A stretch of DNA of 54,197 nt from Paenibacillus contaminans (GTDB lineage Bacteria > Bacillota > Bacilli > Paenibacillales > NBRC-103111): assembly GCF_003285015.1 (NCBI RefSeq), contig NZ_QMFB01000047.1, forward strand, positions 1 to 54,197, in the 5' to 3' direction. Under the pieces are notes generated by a model. That model ran no database searches. It saw only the letters and a list, made by a program, of their open reading frames with translations, and was not told the DNA's origin. The position numbers and the translations under genes are program-made. Of the stretch, positions 13,190 through 21,643 are shown one piece after another. The stretch's first letter is position 1. Every line of letters starts with the position of its first letter.

Positions 13190-14377
13190 CTAATAATGGA
13201 TCTCCTTCCGCCAGGCGCCTTCCAGCGGAAGCGGTGGAAGAGGCGGGAGCTTCAGCTCCTGCGCCGCGATGCGGAGGTACCGGGTGTCGTACCGGATTTC
13301 GGTTTTCTCCCCAGGGGGCGCTGCTTGGCCGGCGGCACCGCCGGGGTTGAAATCGTTCAGCCTCTTCAAATCGTTCAAGTACAAAGCGGCATCCCAGCGG
13401 ATTTTCGAAACGGCCCGGCAGATTACGTTCGAAGGAAAACCGGTTTCCCGGGCCAAAACTTCCGCAGCCCGGTTCGGCTGCTCCCGGATCAGCCGGCCGG
13501 CGAGCAAATGAGCCTTCAAGTAGGCGATCGTCAAATCCTCATGGGCCTGCACCCAACGTTCGTCGGCGGCAACGCCGGCCATAAAGCCTAAATCCAATTC
13601 CTCGTTGAATATCGATTTCCCGATTTGCTGATGATGGACGAGGCTCAGAAACGGCTCCCACATAATCGAGGCGCTCAGTCTGCCTTGGCGCAAGCTTTCC
13701 ACGCTATCCTCTATGGAGCGGTGAATGATGTTCAGCTCGGGCAAGTCGTGCGCTTCAAGCATTTTGCGTAACCGGTACTCCGCGTTGGTCCGAAATGTGG
13801 TCGCAATCGGCAGCGTGGCAAGCTCGGCTATATGGCGCAGCGTCAAGCCGGCCGGTACGACCAGCCCGAATCCGCTGCCGTTCGCCGACTTCCCTCCGGC
13901 GGCCAGCAGGACCGGGCGGAAGTCGGGCAGCAGGCTGCCGATCAATTGGCTGACCGAAAGCGCGTAATCGCCGAAGGTGGCAATATGGATAGTGCCGGCG
14001 ACAAGCCCTTTAACGAGCTCCATGCCGTCCTTCGCTTTATGCCATATAATTTCGATCCGGTCCTTGGGGCGGATTCGTCTCAGCTCCTTCTCGAGCAAGC
14101 CGAACTCCTTAACGATCAGCGGACTCCACATATGCGTCGACACGGTGGTATACCCGATTTTTATCGTCCCTTCGGCTGGCGTGAGGGAGGGGTATCGCAC
14201 TTGACCGAATTCCTTGTACCAGCGCATGAGTTCATTTTTGTCGAAGTATATTTCTTTACCGATTTTCACGCTTGGCAGCTGTTTGTTTTTGCGCCAGCGG
14301 TCGATCGTCGAGCGGCTGACGTCCAGTTGATCCATGACTTCCCGGATGTGCATGTAGTTGAATTGGTCTTTAAGCAT
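13190..14377 (-). CDS. One-component regulator: excisionase-type HTH fused to an SsuA/NMT1-like binding domain
   Basis: 395 residues, no signal peptide. Residues about 9-55 form a MerR/excisionase-like helix-turn-helix (MHIREVMDQLDVSRSTIDRW, then KIGKEIYFDKNELMRWYKEF). From about 70 to 330 the chain follows the aliphatic-sulfonate/NMT1 binding-protein fold (IKIGYTTVSTHMWSP, VKGLVAGTIHIATFGDYALS, ASIMWEPFLSLV). The cytoplasmic binding domain should therefore sense a small sulfur compound. The start at 14377 is chosen because GGAGG lies nine bases upstream; the longer frame begins with a TTG at 14431 without such a site. It diverges from the sulfur operon at 14559, which it likely controls. Confidence 0.82.
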   Translation of the reverse strand: MLKDQFNYMHIREVMDQLDVSRSTIDRWRKNKQLPSVKIGKEIYFDKNELMRWYKEFGQVRYPSLTPAEGTIKIGYTTVSTHMWSPLIVKEFGLLEKELRRIRPKDRIEIIWHKAKDGMELVKGLVAGTIHIATFGDYALSVSQLIGSLLPDFRPVLLAAGGKSANGSGFGLVVPAGLTLRHIAELATLPIATTFRTNAEYRLRKMLEAHDLPELNIIHRSIEDSVESLRQGRLSASIMWEPFLSLVHHQQIGKSIFNEELDLGFMAGVAADERWVQAHEDLTIAYLKAHLLAGRLIREQPNRAAEVLARETGFPSNVICRAVSKIRWDAALYLNDLKRLNDFNPGGAAGQAAPPGEKTEIRYDTRYLRIAAQELKLPPLPPLPLEGAWRKEIHY

Positions 14378-14455
14378 ACGGCGAAGCCTCCGATTTGTGA
14401 AAATATGGGCATTTTCGTCAGTTTTGGTCAATGCTCGTTAATGATGTTCATCTTG

Positions 14456-14483
14456 TTGACGTAAACGAAACGCACATGCTAAT
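14456..14483 (+). promoter_or_regulatory. Putative promoter of the sulfur operon
   Basis: TTGACG, 16 bases, then GCTAAT (4 of 6 to the -10 consensus) lie 75 bases before the first gene, in the region shared with the divergent regulator. A second -10-like TATAAAG occurs at 14513. I saw no SAM or T-box riboswitch fold in this 180-base gap. Confidence 0.35.
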
Positions 14484-14558
14484 TTTTATTAAACCAAGTA
14501 TATCTATATGAATTATAAAGTTTCAATTGTTTTTTTTAAAAGAAGGGGGTAGAGCCGT

Positions 14559-15401
14559 TTGTCGAACACGGTTAGCGCGGAATGGCTCCGCGAACGATTA
14601 AACAATAATGAAATTGTCGTTGCGGATTGCCGGTTTGTTCTTGGCAAGCCTGATGCCGGAAAAGAAGCATACGATGCCGGCCATTTGCCGGGAGCCGTTT
14701 ATTTCGATCTTGAACGGGATTTATCGGATCCTGTCGATGTGCATGGAGGGAGACATCCTTTGCCGGAGGCCGGGAAGCTGGCCGCAAAGCTGGGAAAGGC
14801 GGGAATCGACGAAACGAAAACGGTCGTCGTTTATGACGATCAAGGGGGAGCGATGGCGTCTAGGCTTTGGTGGATTTTGAAGTATTACGGACATTCCCGG
14901 GTGCATGTGCTGGACGGCGGTTACTCAAGGTGGAATAGCCTTGGCTTTGAGACCGCGACGGATATTCCTCATCCGAAGGGAAACGAGTTTCGTCCACAGT
15001 TGCAGGAAGGATGGCTGCTGGACGCGGATCAGGTCAGGCAAAGATTGGGCCGGCCGGATACGGTCATTGTCGATTCGCGCGAGCCCAAAAGATATTTGGG
15101 TCTCGAGGAGCCGATCGATAAAATAGGCGGCCATATCCCGGGGGCGGCGAACTATTTTTGGAAGGAAGGCTTTACGGCCGAAGCCGCTTTGAAGGAGCAG
15201 GCGGAGCTGAAACAATTATTCAAAGAGCTGGACGCGTCGAAAGAAATCGTCGTTTACTGCGGGTCGGGCGTTACCGCATGTCCGAACATACTCGCCTTGA
15301 CGGAAGCGGGGTTCCCGAACGTCAAGCTGTACGGCGGCAGCTGGAGCGACTGGATATCGTACCCGGAAAACCCGATCGCTCCGGGGCCGGAACAAATATA
15401 A
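14559..15401 (+). CDS. Sulfurtransferase (3-mercaptopyruvate/thiosulfate type, two rhodanese domains)
   Basis: 280 residues with two rhodanese domains in tandem. The first is inactive in type. The second carries the active-site loop YCGSGVTACP with the sulfur-carrying cysteine at about residue 234. The CGSGVTA loop matches SseA-type 3-mercaptopyruvate sulfurtransferases rather than CRKGVT thiosulfate enzymes. The start is TTG, with AAGGGGGT eight bases before it. As the first gene of the operon with two monooxygenases and an ABC importer, it probably handles the sulfur released from imported compounds. It is a cytoplasmic enzyme. Confidence 0.9.
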   Translation: MSNTVSAEWLRERLNNNEIVVADCRFVLGKPDAGKEAYDAGHLPGAVYFDLERDLSDPVDVHGGRHPLPEAGKLAAKLGKAGIDETKTVVVYDDQGGAMASRLWWILKYYGHSRVHVLDGGYSRWNSLGFETATDIPHPKGNEFRPQLQEGWLLDADQVRQRLGRPDTVIVDSREPKRYLGLEEPIDKIGGHIPGAANYFWKEGFTAEAALKEQAELKQLFKELDASKEIVVYCGSGVTACPNILALTEAGFPNVKLYGGSWSDWISYPENPIAPGPEQI

Positions 15402-15511
15402 TCAGCTGACCGGAAAACCGGAGGCCGAGATCTTCGCTGCGCGCAATGCGGCGAATGTCTTGGCCTTTTGCCGTTAAGAGCACATAAAGCGGAAAGGAAT
15501 CGTGAACGAAC

Positions 15512-16804
15512 ATGGGCAAAAGAAAAGGCCGGCTGCATCTCGCGGTGTCCGTGCAGGGCGCGGGTTATCATTCGGGGAGCTGGCGTCATCCCGAAGCCGA
15601 AACGGAAAAATTGCATGACCCGGCTTATTTTTACAAACTGGCGCAAACGGCCGAGCACGCGAAGCTCGATCTGCTGTTTCTCGACCACGCTTTCGTCGGC
15701 GACCGGCTTCGTTCAACAGGCAGTGAACCGGGGCTGCTTTTGGAGCCTTTCACCTTGCTGGGAGCGCTCGCTTCGGTCACGGAGCGCATCGGGCTGGGAG
15801 CCGCGGTGTCCACATCGGTCATCGAGCCGTTCGCCGTCGCCCGGCAATTGGCCGCATTGGATCATTTGAGCGGCGGAAGGACGGCATGGCTGGCGAGCGA
15901 GACGGATATTCTCGAGCCGAGGCGCCGTCTCGGCGGCCCGCCGGAGCTGTCCCGCGAGGAACGGCTTGAGCGCAAAAGGGAGTTCGTCGAAGTGGCGGCT
16001 AGGCTATGGGACAGCTGGGAAGAAGGGGCGGTCATCGCCGATAGGGAGCAAGGACGTTATATCGACTCGGGCAAGGTGCATGTGATTCAACATGCCGGGA
16101 ATCATTTTCGCGTGCGTGGCCCGTTAAGCATACCGCGCCCGCCCCAAGGGCATCCGGTCCGCATCGGGAGGAGCTCTATTCTCGAAAATACGTTTCCGGA
16201 TCCGGCGGACATCGTGTTCAGCTCGAGGCCTTCACTGGGCGAAGCGGCGGATTTTTACGCGAAGCTTAAGAAACGCAGCGATGCTAATCACACGAAGGTG
16301 CTGACGACCGTTACGCCGATTTTGGGGGCGACCGAGGCGGAAGCCCGGCGCAAAGCGGCCGAGCTGCGGGAGCTTGCCGATCCGCAGGAGGGGTTAGCTT
16401 TTTTATCCGATCTGTTCCATACGGATTTGACAGGTTATTCCGAAAGCGGCCCGCTTCCAGCCATTCCCGGCTTGCGAGAGGCGGTAAAAGCCGCCGGACT
16501 CGAAGGTTTGTCCTTGCGCGAGCTCGGCCGCCGGGCCTTGGAAGTAAAGGGAAACCGCGTGTTCATAGGAACGCCGGAGCAGCTTGCCGACTGGATGGAA
16601 GCGTGGTACGACGCTTACGGCAGCGACGGGTTTCATCTCGAGCTTCCGGTGCTGCCCGGGGGATTGGACGAATTCGTCGGCCAAGTCGTCCCCGCGCTGC
16701 AAAGCAAAGGACTTTTCCGCACCGAATACAGCGGGTCTACGCTTCGGGAGCATCTCGAGCTTCCGCTCCCGGTGAACGTGCGGATAAGCAAGGAGGGGTA
16801 TTGA
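15512..16804 (+). CDS. LLM-class FMN-dependent monooxygenase 1 (NtaA/SnaA/DszA family)
   Basis: 430 residues. The bacterial-luciferase-like (beta/alpha)8 fold is indicated by LHLAVSVQGAGYHSGSWRHP at the N-terminus, then TERIGLGAAVSTSVIEPF, LDHLSGGRTAWLASE and EFVEVAARLWDSWEE. Enzymes of this family use reduced FMN and oxygen to cleave C-S or C-N bonds or hydroxylate substrates. It is more diverged than its neighbour at 16804: LASE replaces the usual N(MV)VTS motif of the binding loop. It overlaps the next start by one base (TGATG), so the two are probably translated together. The 110 bases before it hold no gene. Confidence 0.88.
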   Translation: MGKRKGRLHLAVSVQGAGYHSGSWRHPEAETEKLHDPAYFYKLAQTAEHAKLDLLFLDHAFVGDRLRSTGSEPGLLLEPFTLLGALASVTERIGLGAAVSTSVIEPFAVARQLAALDHLSGGRTAWLASETDILEPRRRLGGPPELSREERLERKREFVEVAARLWDSWEEGAVIADREQGRYIDSGKVHVIQHAGNHFRVRGPLSIPRPPQGHPVRIGRSSILENTFPDPADIVFSSRPSLGEAADFYAKLKKRSDANHTKVLTTVTPILGATEAEARRKAAELRELADPQEGLAFLSDLFHTDLTGYSESGPLPAIPGLREAVKAAGLEGLSLRELGRRALEVKGNRVFIGTPEQLADWMEAWYDAYGSDGFHLELPVLPGGLDEFVGQVVPALQSKGLFRTEYSGSTLREHLELPLPVNVRISKEGY

Positions 16805-18162
16805 TGGGAAACGACAAAAAACAGCTTCATCTCGGCGTGTTTCTGCTTAATACCGGCCAGCATGTCGGAGGATGGCGGCATCCGGAGACCGAGGCCGATC
16901 TGCTCGACATGACCTTTTATCACAACTTTGCGAAGCTGTCGGAGCGGGGGAAGTTCGATACGATTCTCGTGCTCGAGCAAATCGCCATCGGCGAGCAGAA
17001 CGGAAAGGCGGCCGAGGAGCGTTCGATCCCGACGCCGGATACGCTGACGCTGCTGTCGGTCATGGCGTCCGTGACGGAGAAAATCGGCTTGACGGCCACG
17101 CTGTCCACGACGTACAACGATCCGTTCCATGTTGCCGCGAGATTCGCAACGCTGGATCATTTGAGCGGAGGGCGGGCAGGCTGGAACATGGTCACCTCCC
17201 AAGATCCGCGCATCGCGTCCCAATTCAGCAAGGATGCCCATATGGACCACGCTTTGCGGTACGAACGAGCGAACGAATTCGTCGAAGTCGCGATGAAGCT
17301 GTGGGACAGCTGGGAGGAAGACGCGCTGGCGGCCGGGCGGAGCTTCGGGCTTTATACCGATCCCGCGAAGGTGCATGACATCGATCATTCGGGCCGATTT
17401 TTCGCGATGAGCGGCGCTTCTTACGTCCCGCGCCCGGTTCAGGGGCATCCGGTGCTTTTTCAGGCGGGGTCGTCGGGGAGCGGCTTGAAATTCGCGGCCC
17501 AAAAGGCCGAGGTCGTCTTTACCGCACAAGACAATCTGGAGGACGCTAAGGCCTACTATGCCAATCTGAAAGGGATGCTGAGACAGTACGGGCGCAGGCC
17601 GGAGCAGCTTCACATTTTGCCGGGGCTCGCTCCGATTATAGGCTCGACGGAACGCGAAGCGAAGCAGCGGGAAGAGTATTTCAACGAGCTGGTGCTGCCC
17701 GAGATCGCCGTCAAAACGCTGTCCGGCACGATCGACGTCGACTTGTCTTCGTATCCGCTGGACGGTTTGTTCCCGTATTGGGAAATCGACGCCGAGAGCA
17801 ACAACAACAAGAAAAGCCGCCTGCAGCTTTTGAAAGATTTGGCCCAGCGCGAAAAGTTGACTGTAAGGCAAATGAGCAAGCACGTCGTAGCCGCAGGCGG
17901 GCATCATACGTTCGCGGGAACGCCGGAGCGGCTGGCGGACTTGATGGAGGAATGGCTGGACAACGGCGCATGCGACGGATTCAACATTATGCCGTCCCAC
18001 TACCTTCGCGGATTGGAGGAGTTTGTCGATCACGTCGTCCCGATTTTGCAAAAAAGAGGCCGTTACCGCACCGACTATTCCGGCAGCACGCTGCGCGACC
18101 ATCTCGGGTTGACGGCCCCGGCCAACCGTTGGTCGGCGCTCGGCGTCCAATCATCCACATAA
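16804..18162 (+). CDS. LLM-class FMN-dependent monooxygenase 2 (NtaA/SnaA/DszA family)
   Basis: 452 residues. It is a paralog of the preceding gene with canonical family motifs: LNTGQHVGGWRHPE, TERIGL-like TEKIGLTATLSTTYNDPFH, LDHLSGGRAGWNMVTS and FQAGSSGSGLKFAA. The ATG at 16804 overlaps the upstream stop and follows AAGGAGGGG, so the longer frame from 16603 is not the gene. In Bacillus subtilis, related enzymes lie in the ytm/ytn and yxe operons, which degrade S-modified cysteines. The same use is likely here, judging from the neighbours. A flavin reductase gene is not seen in the window. Confidence 0.92.
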   Translation: MGNDKKQLHLGVFLLNTGQHVGGWRHPETEADLLDMTFYHNFAKLSERGKFDTILVLEQIAIGEQNGKAAEERSIPTPDTLTLLSVMASVTEKIGLTATLSTTYNDPFHVAARFATLDHLSGGRAGWNMVTSQDPRIASQFSKDAHMDHALRYERANEFVEVAMKLWDSWEEDALAAGRSFGLYTDPAKVHDIDHSGRFFAMSGASYVPRPVQGHPVLFQAGSSGSGLKFAAQKAEVVFTAQDNLEDAKAYYANLKGMLRQYGRRPEQLHILPGLAPIIGSTEREAKQREEYFNELVLPEIAVKTLSGTIDVDLSSYPLDGLFPYWEIDAESNNNKKSRLQLLKDLAQREKLTVRQMSKHVVAAGGHHTFAGTPERLADLMEEWLDNGACDGFNIMPSHYLRGLEEFVDHVVPILQKRGRYRTDYSGSTLRDHLGLTAPANRWSALGVQSST

Positions 18163-18184
18163 AAATACGAGGAGGAACAACCCC

Positions 18185-19087
18185 ATGAAAACGGCCCGAC
18201 TTTACCTTATTTTTGCTTTGGCGCTTCTTACGTTTGCGGCAGGCTGCGCGAAATCTTCTACAACCGGTGCGGGGGAAAGCTCGCCAAGCGGCTCGGCTGC
18301 GGCAGCAGCTTCGCCGTCCGCGAAAGGAGCGCCCAAAGTGATCAAGGCGTCGCTTAATACCGTTCCCGTTCCGCTGTTCAGCTATCTGGACGAAAACAAT
18401 AAGCCGGCCGGCTTTATTATCGACTACTTGAAGGAGCTTGAGAAAAAACTGCCGGAATATAAATTCGAATACGAGCCGGCGGATAACGAAGGCCAACTGA
18501 TCGGTACCGACTCCGGCAAGTACGCGTTCGCAGCCAACTTCTGGTTCAAAAATCCGGAGCGCGAGAAAAAATATTTGTACCCGAAACAGGAATTCGGCTA
18601 TTCGATTACGGCACTGGCCGTAAAACCGGACCGGAACGACATCAAAACGCTGGATGATCTGGTCGGCAAAAAGCTTGTTCCGATGACGCCGGTTTCCGGC
18701 TTCCGCTACATTTTGAAAGACTACAATCTCAACCACCCGGGCAGGGAGGTCAAAATCGAAGACGTCGACAAAACGACGCCGGCAGACGATCTGAAGCTCG
18801 TCGAATCGGGCAAGTATGACGCGCATTTGCTCAACGTCGTTCATTTTGAAGACGTGGTGAAGAAGCTGAACTTGAATTTGAAAGTCGGCGGTGTCGTGTC
18901 CAAGGAGCCGGTATATTTGCTCTTTAACAAAAACCAGACGGAGCTTGCCCAAAAGTTCGATACGGTTACCCAGGAGCTGATCAAAGACGGAACGCTGCCG
19001 AAGCTTTCGGAGAAATGGTTCAAGGTGGACGTCTACAAAAGCTTGGAGTACGTGCAGCAAGGTTATAAATTCCGGAAAGACGGTTAA
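18185..19087 (+). CDS. Amino-acid-type ABC transporter binding lipoprotein (family 3)
   Basis: 300 residues. A lipoprotein signal ends in AAGC, with the cysteine at residue 21, followed by a Ser/Ala-rich linker. The family-3 fold is seen in PAGFIIDYLKELEKKLPEYK, LDDLVGKKLVPMTPVSG and KYDAHLLNVVHFEDVVKKL. It should bind a small amino-acid-like ligand outside the membrane. Context with monooxygenases and a sulfurtransferase points to a cysteine conjugate or other organosulfur compound. The gene starts 22 bases after the second monooxygenase, with GAGGAGG upstream. Confidence 0.9.
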   Translation: MKTARLYLIFALALLTFAAGCAKSSTTGAGESSPSGSAAAAASPSAKGAPKVIKASLNTVPVPLFSYLDENNKPAGFIIDYLKELEKKLPEYKFEYEPADNEGQLIGTDSGKYAFAANFWFKNPEREKKYLYPKQEFGYSITALAVKPDRNDIKTLDDLVGKKLVPMTPVSGFRYILKDYNLNHPGREVKIEDVDKTTPADDLKLVESGKYDAHLLNVVHFEDVVKKLNLNLKVGGVVSKEPVYLLFNKNQTELAQKFDTVTQELIKDGTLPKLSEKWFKVDVYKSLEYVQQGYKFRKDG

Positions 19088-19093
19088 CCCGAC

Positions 19094-19795
19094 ATGAACG
19101 GCTCCGGCATTGACACGACTCTGAAGCTGATCCAGCGAATCGCCGAAAGGCTGCCCGTTACGCTTACGATTTTGCTGTTATCCCTGCTTTTCGGACTGCT
19201 GCTCGGGTTTATCATCGCTCTCGTCAGAATCCGGAAAAGAAAAATCTCATACGCCATCGCGACGTTTTACTTGTCGTTCATGCGGTGCACGCCGACGATC
19301 GTCCAGCTGTTTCTCGTCTATTACGGGCTGCCGCAGCTGCTCCTCGTATTCGGGGTCGATGTGAACGGCTGGGATAAAATGATTTTTGCCGTCGTTACGT
19401 TCTCGCTGCACAGCGCGGCTTTTTTCTCCGAAGTGATCCGGTCCGCCTATTTGGCGGTAGGCAGCGGCCAACAGGAGGCCGCGTACAGCGTCGGAATGAG
19501 CTACTTCCAGTCGCTCCGGCGCATTATTTTGCCGCAAGCTTTCGGCATCGCAATCCCGAATTTGGGCAATAATCTCATTATTTTGCTGAAGGAAACGTCG
19601 CTGGCCTTCTCGATCGGGATTACGGACATTATGGGCCAAGTGCAGATCATACTCGGAAACAACTACGGGGCGAATATCATTCAGGTGTATATAATCGTCT
19701 CATTGATGTACTGGGTGCTGAGCATCTTGATCGAGAAAAGCTTCGGCCGGCTGGAAAAAAGCTTCAAAAAAGGTCACGCCGGCATCGCGAGATAA
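19094..19795 (+). CDS. Amino-acid-type ABC transporter permease 1
   Basis: 233 residues of the HisM/TcyL type. Membrane segments include LPVTLTILLLSLLFGLLLGF at the N-terminus. The ATPase-contact loop is GSGQQEAAYSVGMSYFQSLR, with IILPQAFGIAIPNLGNNLI after it. It starts six bases after the binding protein and forms a heterodimer with the permease at 19817. Confidence 0.92.
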   Translation: MNGSGIDTTLKLIQRIAERLPVTLTILLLSLLFGLLLGFIIALVRIRKRKISYAIATFYLSFMRCTPTIVQLFLVYYGLPQLLLVFGVDVNGWDKMIFAVVTFSLHSAAFFSEVIRSAYLAVGSGQQEAAYSVGMSYFQSLRRIILPQAFGIAIPNLGNNLIILLKETSLAFSIGITDIMGQVQIILGNNYGANIIQVYIIVSLMYWVLSILIEKSFGRLEKSFKKGHAGIAR

Positions 19796-19816
19796 GGAAG
19801 GAAGGGAGGGCCAGCA

Positions 19817-20530
19817 TTGGCCAATTTCAGCTTGGAATACGCCATCGAGAAATTTCCCGACGTTCTGAAGGGCGTGCCTGCGACGCTTCTTATAGCGGTC
19901 GTCTCGATGCTGCTCGGTACGCTTTTCGGATTTGCCATCGCGCTTTGCAGAATGTATAAAGTGCCGGTGCTGGGCAAGCTTTGCGCGCTGTACGTTTCGT
20001 TCATCCGGGGAACCCCGCTGCTCGTGCAAATTTACATCGTGTTTTACGGGACGCCGTCCTTTATCGAACTATTGAACCGGGAATGGGGCTGGCAGCTGCC
20101 GGTGCAGGAAATGTCCCCCTTGGCGTTTGCCTTGCTGGCGTTTACGGTCAACTCGGCGGCATACCAATCGGAGGCGATCCGTGGAGCGCTGGGCGCAGCC
20201 GATTCCGGACAAATGGAAGCGGCGTTGTCTGTCGGAATGACCGCATCCCAAGGCTTCGTCAGAATCATCGTCCCGCAGGCGTTAGCCGTCGCGCTCCCGA
20301 ATTTGGGCAACATTTTCATCAATTTGATCAAAGGGACCTCGCTCGCCTTCGCGATCAAAGTCGTCGAGGTGATGGCCGAGGCCAAAATCTTGGCCGGCGA
20401 CAGCTACCGGTACTTGGAAATGTACGTCGACGCTTCCGTCATATACTGGATCATTTGCTGGGGGTGCGAGAGGCTGTTCGCTTGGCTTGAGGCCCGTTTC
20501 AGCCGTCATGAGCGGAAAATCGCCGCATGA
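19817..20530 (+). CDS. Amino-acid-type ABC transporter permease 2
   Basis: 237 residues, a paralog of the permease before it. It has the family regions LKGVPATLLIAVVSMLLGTL, VSFIRGTPLLVQIYIVFYG, and the ATPase loop DSGQMEAALSVGMTASQGFV. The start is TTG preceded by GAAGGGAGGG. It lies 21 bases after the first permease and 43 bases before the ATPase gene. Confidence 0.92.
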   Translation: MANFSLEYAIEKFPDVLKGVPATLLIAVVSMLLGTLFGFAIALCRMYKVPVLGKLCALYVSFIRGTPLLVQIYIVFYGTPSFIELLNREWGWQLPVQEMSPLAFALLAFTVNSAAYQSEAIRGALGAADSGQMEAALSVGMTASQGFVRIIVPQALAVALPNLGNIFINLIKGTSLAFAIKVVEVMAEAKILAGDSYRYLEMYVDASVIYWIICWGCERLFAWLEARFSRHERKIAA

Positions 20531-20573
20531 ACGGCTTACGGGCAATACGATTTACGAAAGGAGGCGGCACGGC

Positions 20574-21326
20574 ATGATTACCGTGTCCAACATCAAAAAA
20601 AGCTTCGGCCGCCATCAGGTGCTGAAGGGCATCGATTTGACGGTGCGGAAAGGCGATGTCGTCGCCATTCTCGGTCCGAGCGGTTCGGGAAAAACGACGC
20701 TGCTGCGCTGCTTGAACTATCTGGAGAAGCCGGACGAAGGCAGCATCGCCATCGGCGATTTCGCCGTCGACTGCAAGCGCGCGGGCAAGAAAGACATTCA
20801 CCGGCTTCGACAAAAGTCGGCAATGGTGTTTCAGCAGTACAACTTGTTCAAGCATAAAACCGCGCTGGAAAATGTAATGGAAGGACTCGTGGTCGTGAAG
20901 AAGCTTCCGAAGGAAGAGGCAAAGGCAAGGAGCGTCGAGCTGCTGCAAAAGGTAGGGCTGGCGAACAAGCTGGACGCTTACCCGTCCCAGTTGTCCGGCG
21001 GCCAGCAGCAGCGAGTCGGCATAGCCCGGGCGCTGGCGCTTAATCCCGAGGTCATTTTGTTCGACGAGCCGACCTCCGCGCTCGACCCGGAGCTTGTCGG
21101 GGAAGTGCTGGCGGTCATTCGCAAAATCGCGAAGGAAGGAATCACGATGATCATCGTGACCCACGAGATGAGCTTCGCGCAGGATGTTGCGAGTCACGTC
21201 GTGTTTATGGACGAAGGCGTTATCGTGGAGGAAGGCAAGCCGAACGAGCTGTTCCGCGATCCGAAGGAGGAGCGCACGAAGCAGTTTCTCAAGCGGATTC
21301 GGCCGGAGCTGAGCTACTCGATTTGA
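20574..21326 (+). CDS. Amino-acid-type ABC transporter ATP-binding protein
   Basis: 250 residues with all ATPase motifs: Walker A GPSGSGKTT (34-42), Q-loop VFQQYNLF, signature LSGGQQQR, Walker B VILFDEP and H-loop IIVTHEM. It powers the importer formed with the two permeases. The start at 20574 is set by AAAGGAGG nine bases before; the frame extends back to 20487 without such a site. It is the last gene of the sulfur cluster. This is the only ABC ATPase in the window, and it belongs to the polar amino-acid type, so it should not serve the sugar importers. Confidence 0.95.
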   Translation: MITVSNIKKSFGRHQVLKGIDLTVRKGDVVAILGPSGSGKTTLLRCLNYLEKPDEGSIAIGDFAVDCKRAGKKDIHRLRQKSAMVFQQYNLFKHKTALENVMEGLVVVKKLPKEEAKARSVELLQKVGLANKLDAYPSQLSGGQQQRVGIARALALNPEVILFDEPTSALDPELVGEVLAVIRKIAKEGITMIIVTHEMSFAQDVASHVVFMDEGVIVEEGKPNELFRDPKEERTKQFLKRIRPELSYSI

Positions 21327-21451
21327 TCTGCAAGCATGCGGGGCGCGGCTTTCTTCGGCTGCGATCATGTCCCGGTCGCCGCTGGACATGTGGATGGTAC
21401 GATTCATGCGGAAATGGATGGTGACAGCATAGTCCTTGTGCCCTACCTTTA

Positions 21452-21473
21452 TACTATAAAAAAATTTATAGTA
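21452..21473. promoter_or_regulatory. Short perfect inverted repeat before the 40-residue ORF
   Basis: TACTATAAA and TTTATAGTA are exact reverse complements with four A bases between them. They lie directly upstream of the ribosome site of the small ORF at 21490. It may be an operator or form an AT-rich mRNA hairpin. Confidence 0.5.
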
Positions 21474-21489
21474 GCCAGGAGGGATAACG

Positions 21490-21612
21490 ATGGTCGATAT
21501 ACCCGGTATCGTATGGGTCGTTTCTGCAATTGTCATCTTCCTCGTTTGTTATATGACGTTTTGGGTTTTAAAAAAGGCCTATTCAAAAAAATGGGAAGAC
21601 GACGAGGAATGA
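21490..21612 (+). CDS. 40-residue single-pass membrane peptide
   Basis: The ATG is preceded at six bases by AGGAGGG. The peptide starts MVDIPGIVWVV, holds one hydrophobic segment (about 6-26, with FLVCYMTFWVL) and ends in a charged tail KKWEDDEE. It is too small for routine gene calling. The strong ribosome site and typical small-membrane-protein layout (short outside, helix, charged inside end) support it as a gene. I do not recognise a family; YrhC/CydX-like size is the only resemblance. The AT-rich inverted repeat at 21452 may control it. Confidence 0.6.
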   Translation: MVDIPGIVWVVSAIVIFLVCYMTFWVLKKAYSKKWEDDEE

Positions 21613-21643
21613 TTCTTCCCATTGTTCTGAATCCGGCCTTCGA

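Noticed and set aside
14378..14558. SAM or T-box riboswitch before the sulfur operon
   Set aside because: I could not find the conserved core sequences or a terminator/antiterminator pair in this short gap.
16633..18150. 505-codon open frame opposite the second monooxygenase
   Set aside because: Mirror frame of a GC-rich gene; no motifs or ribosome site.
20499..21536. 345-codon open frame opposite the ABC ATPase
   Set aside because: The plus strand has all ATPase motifs; the minus frame has none of any family.
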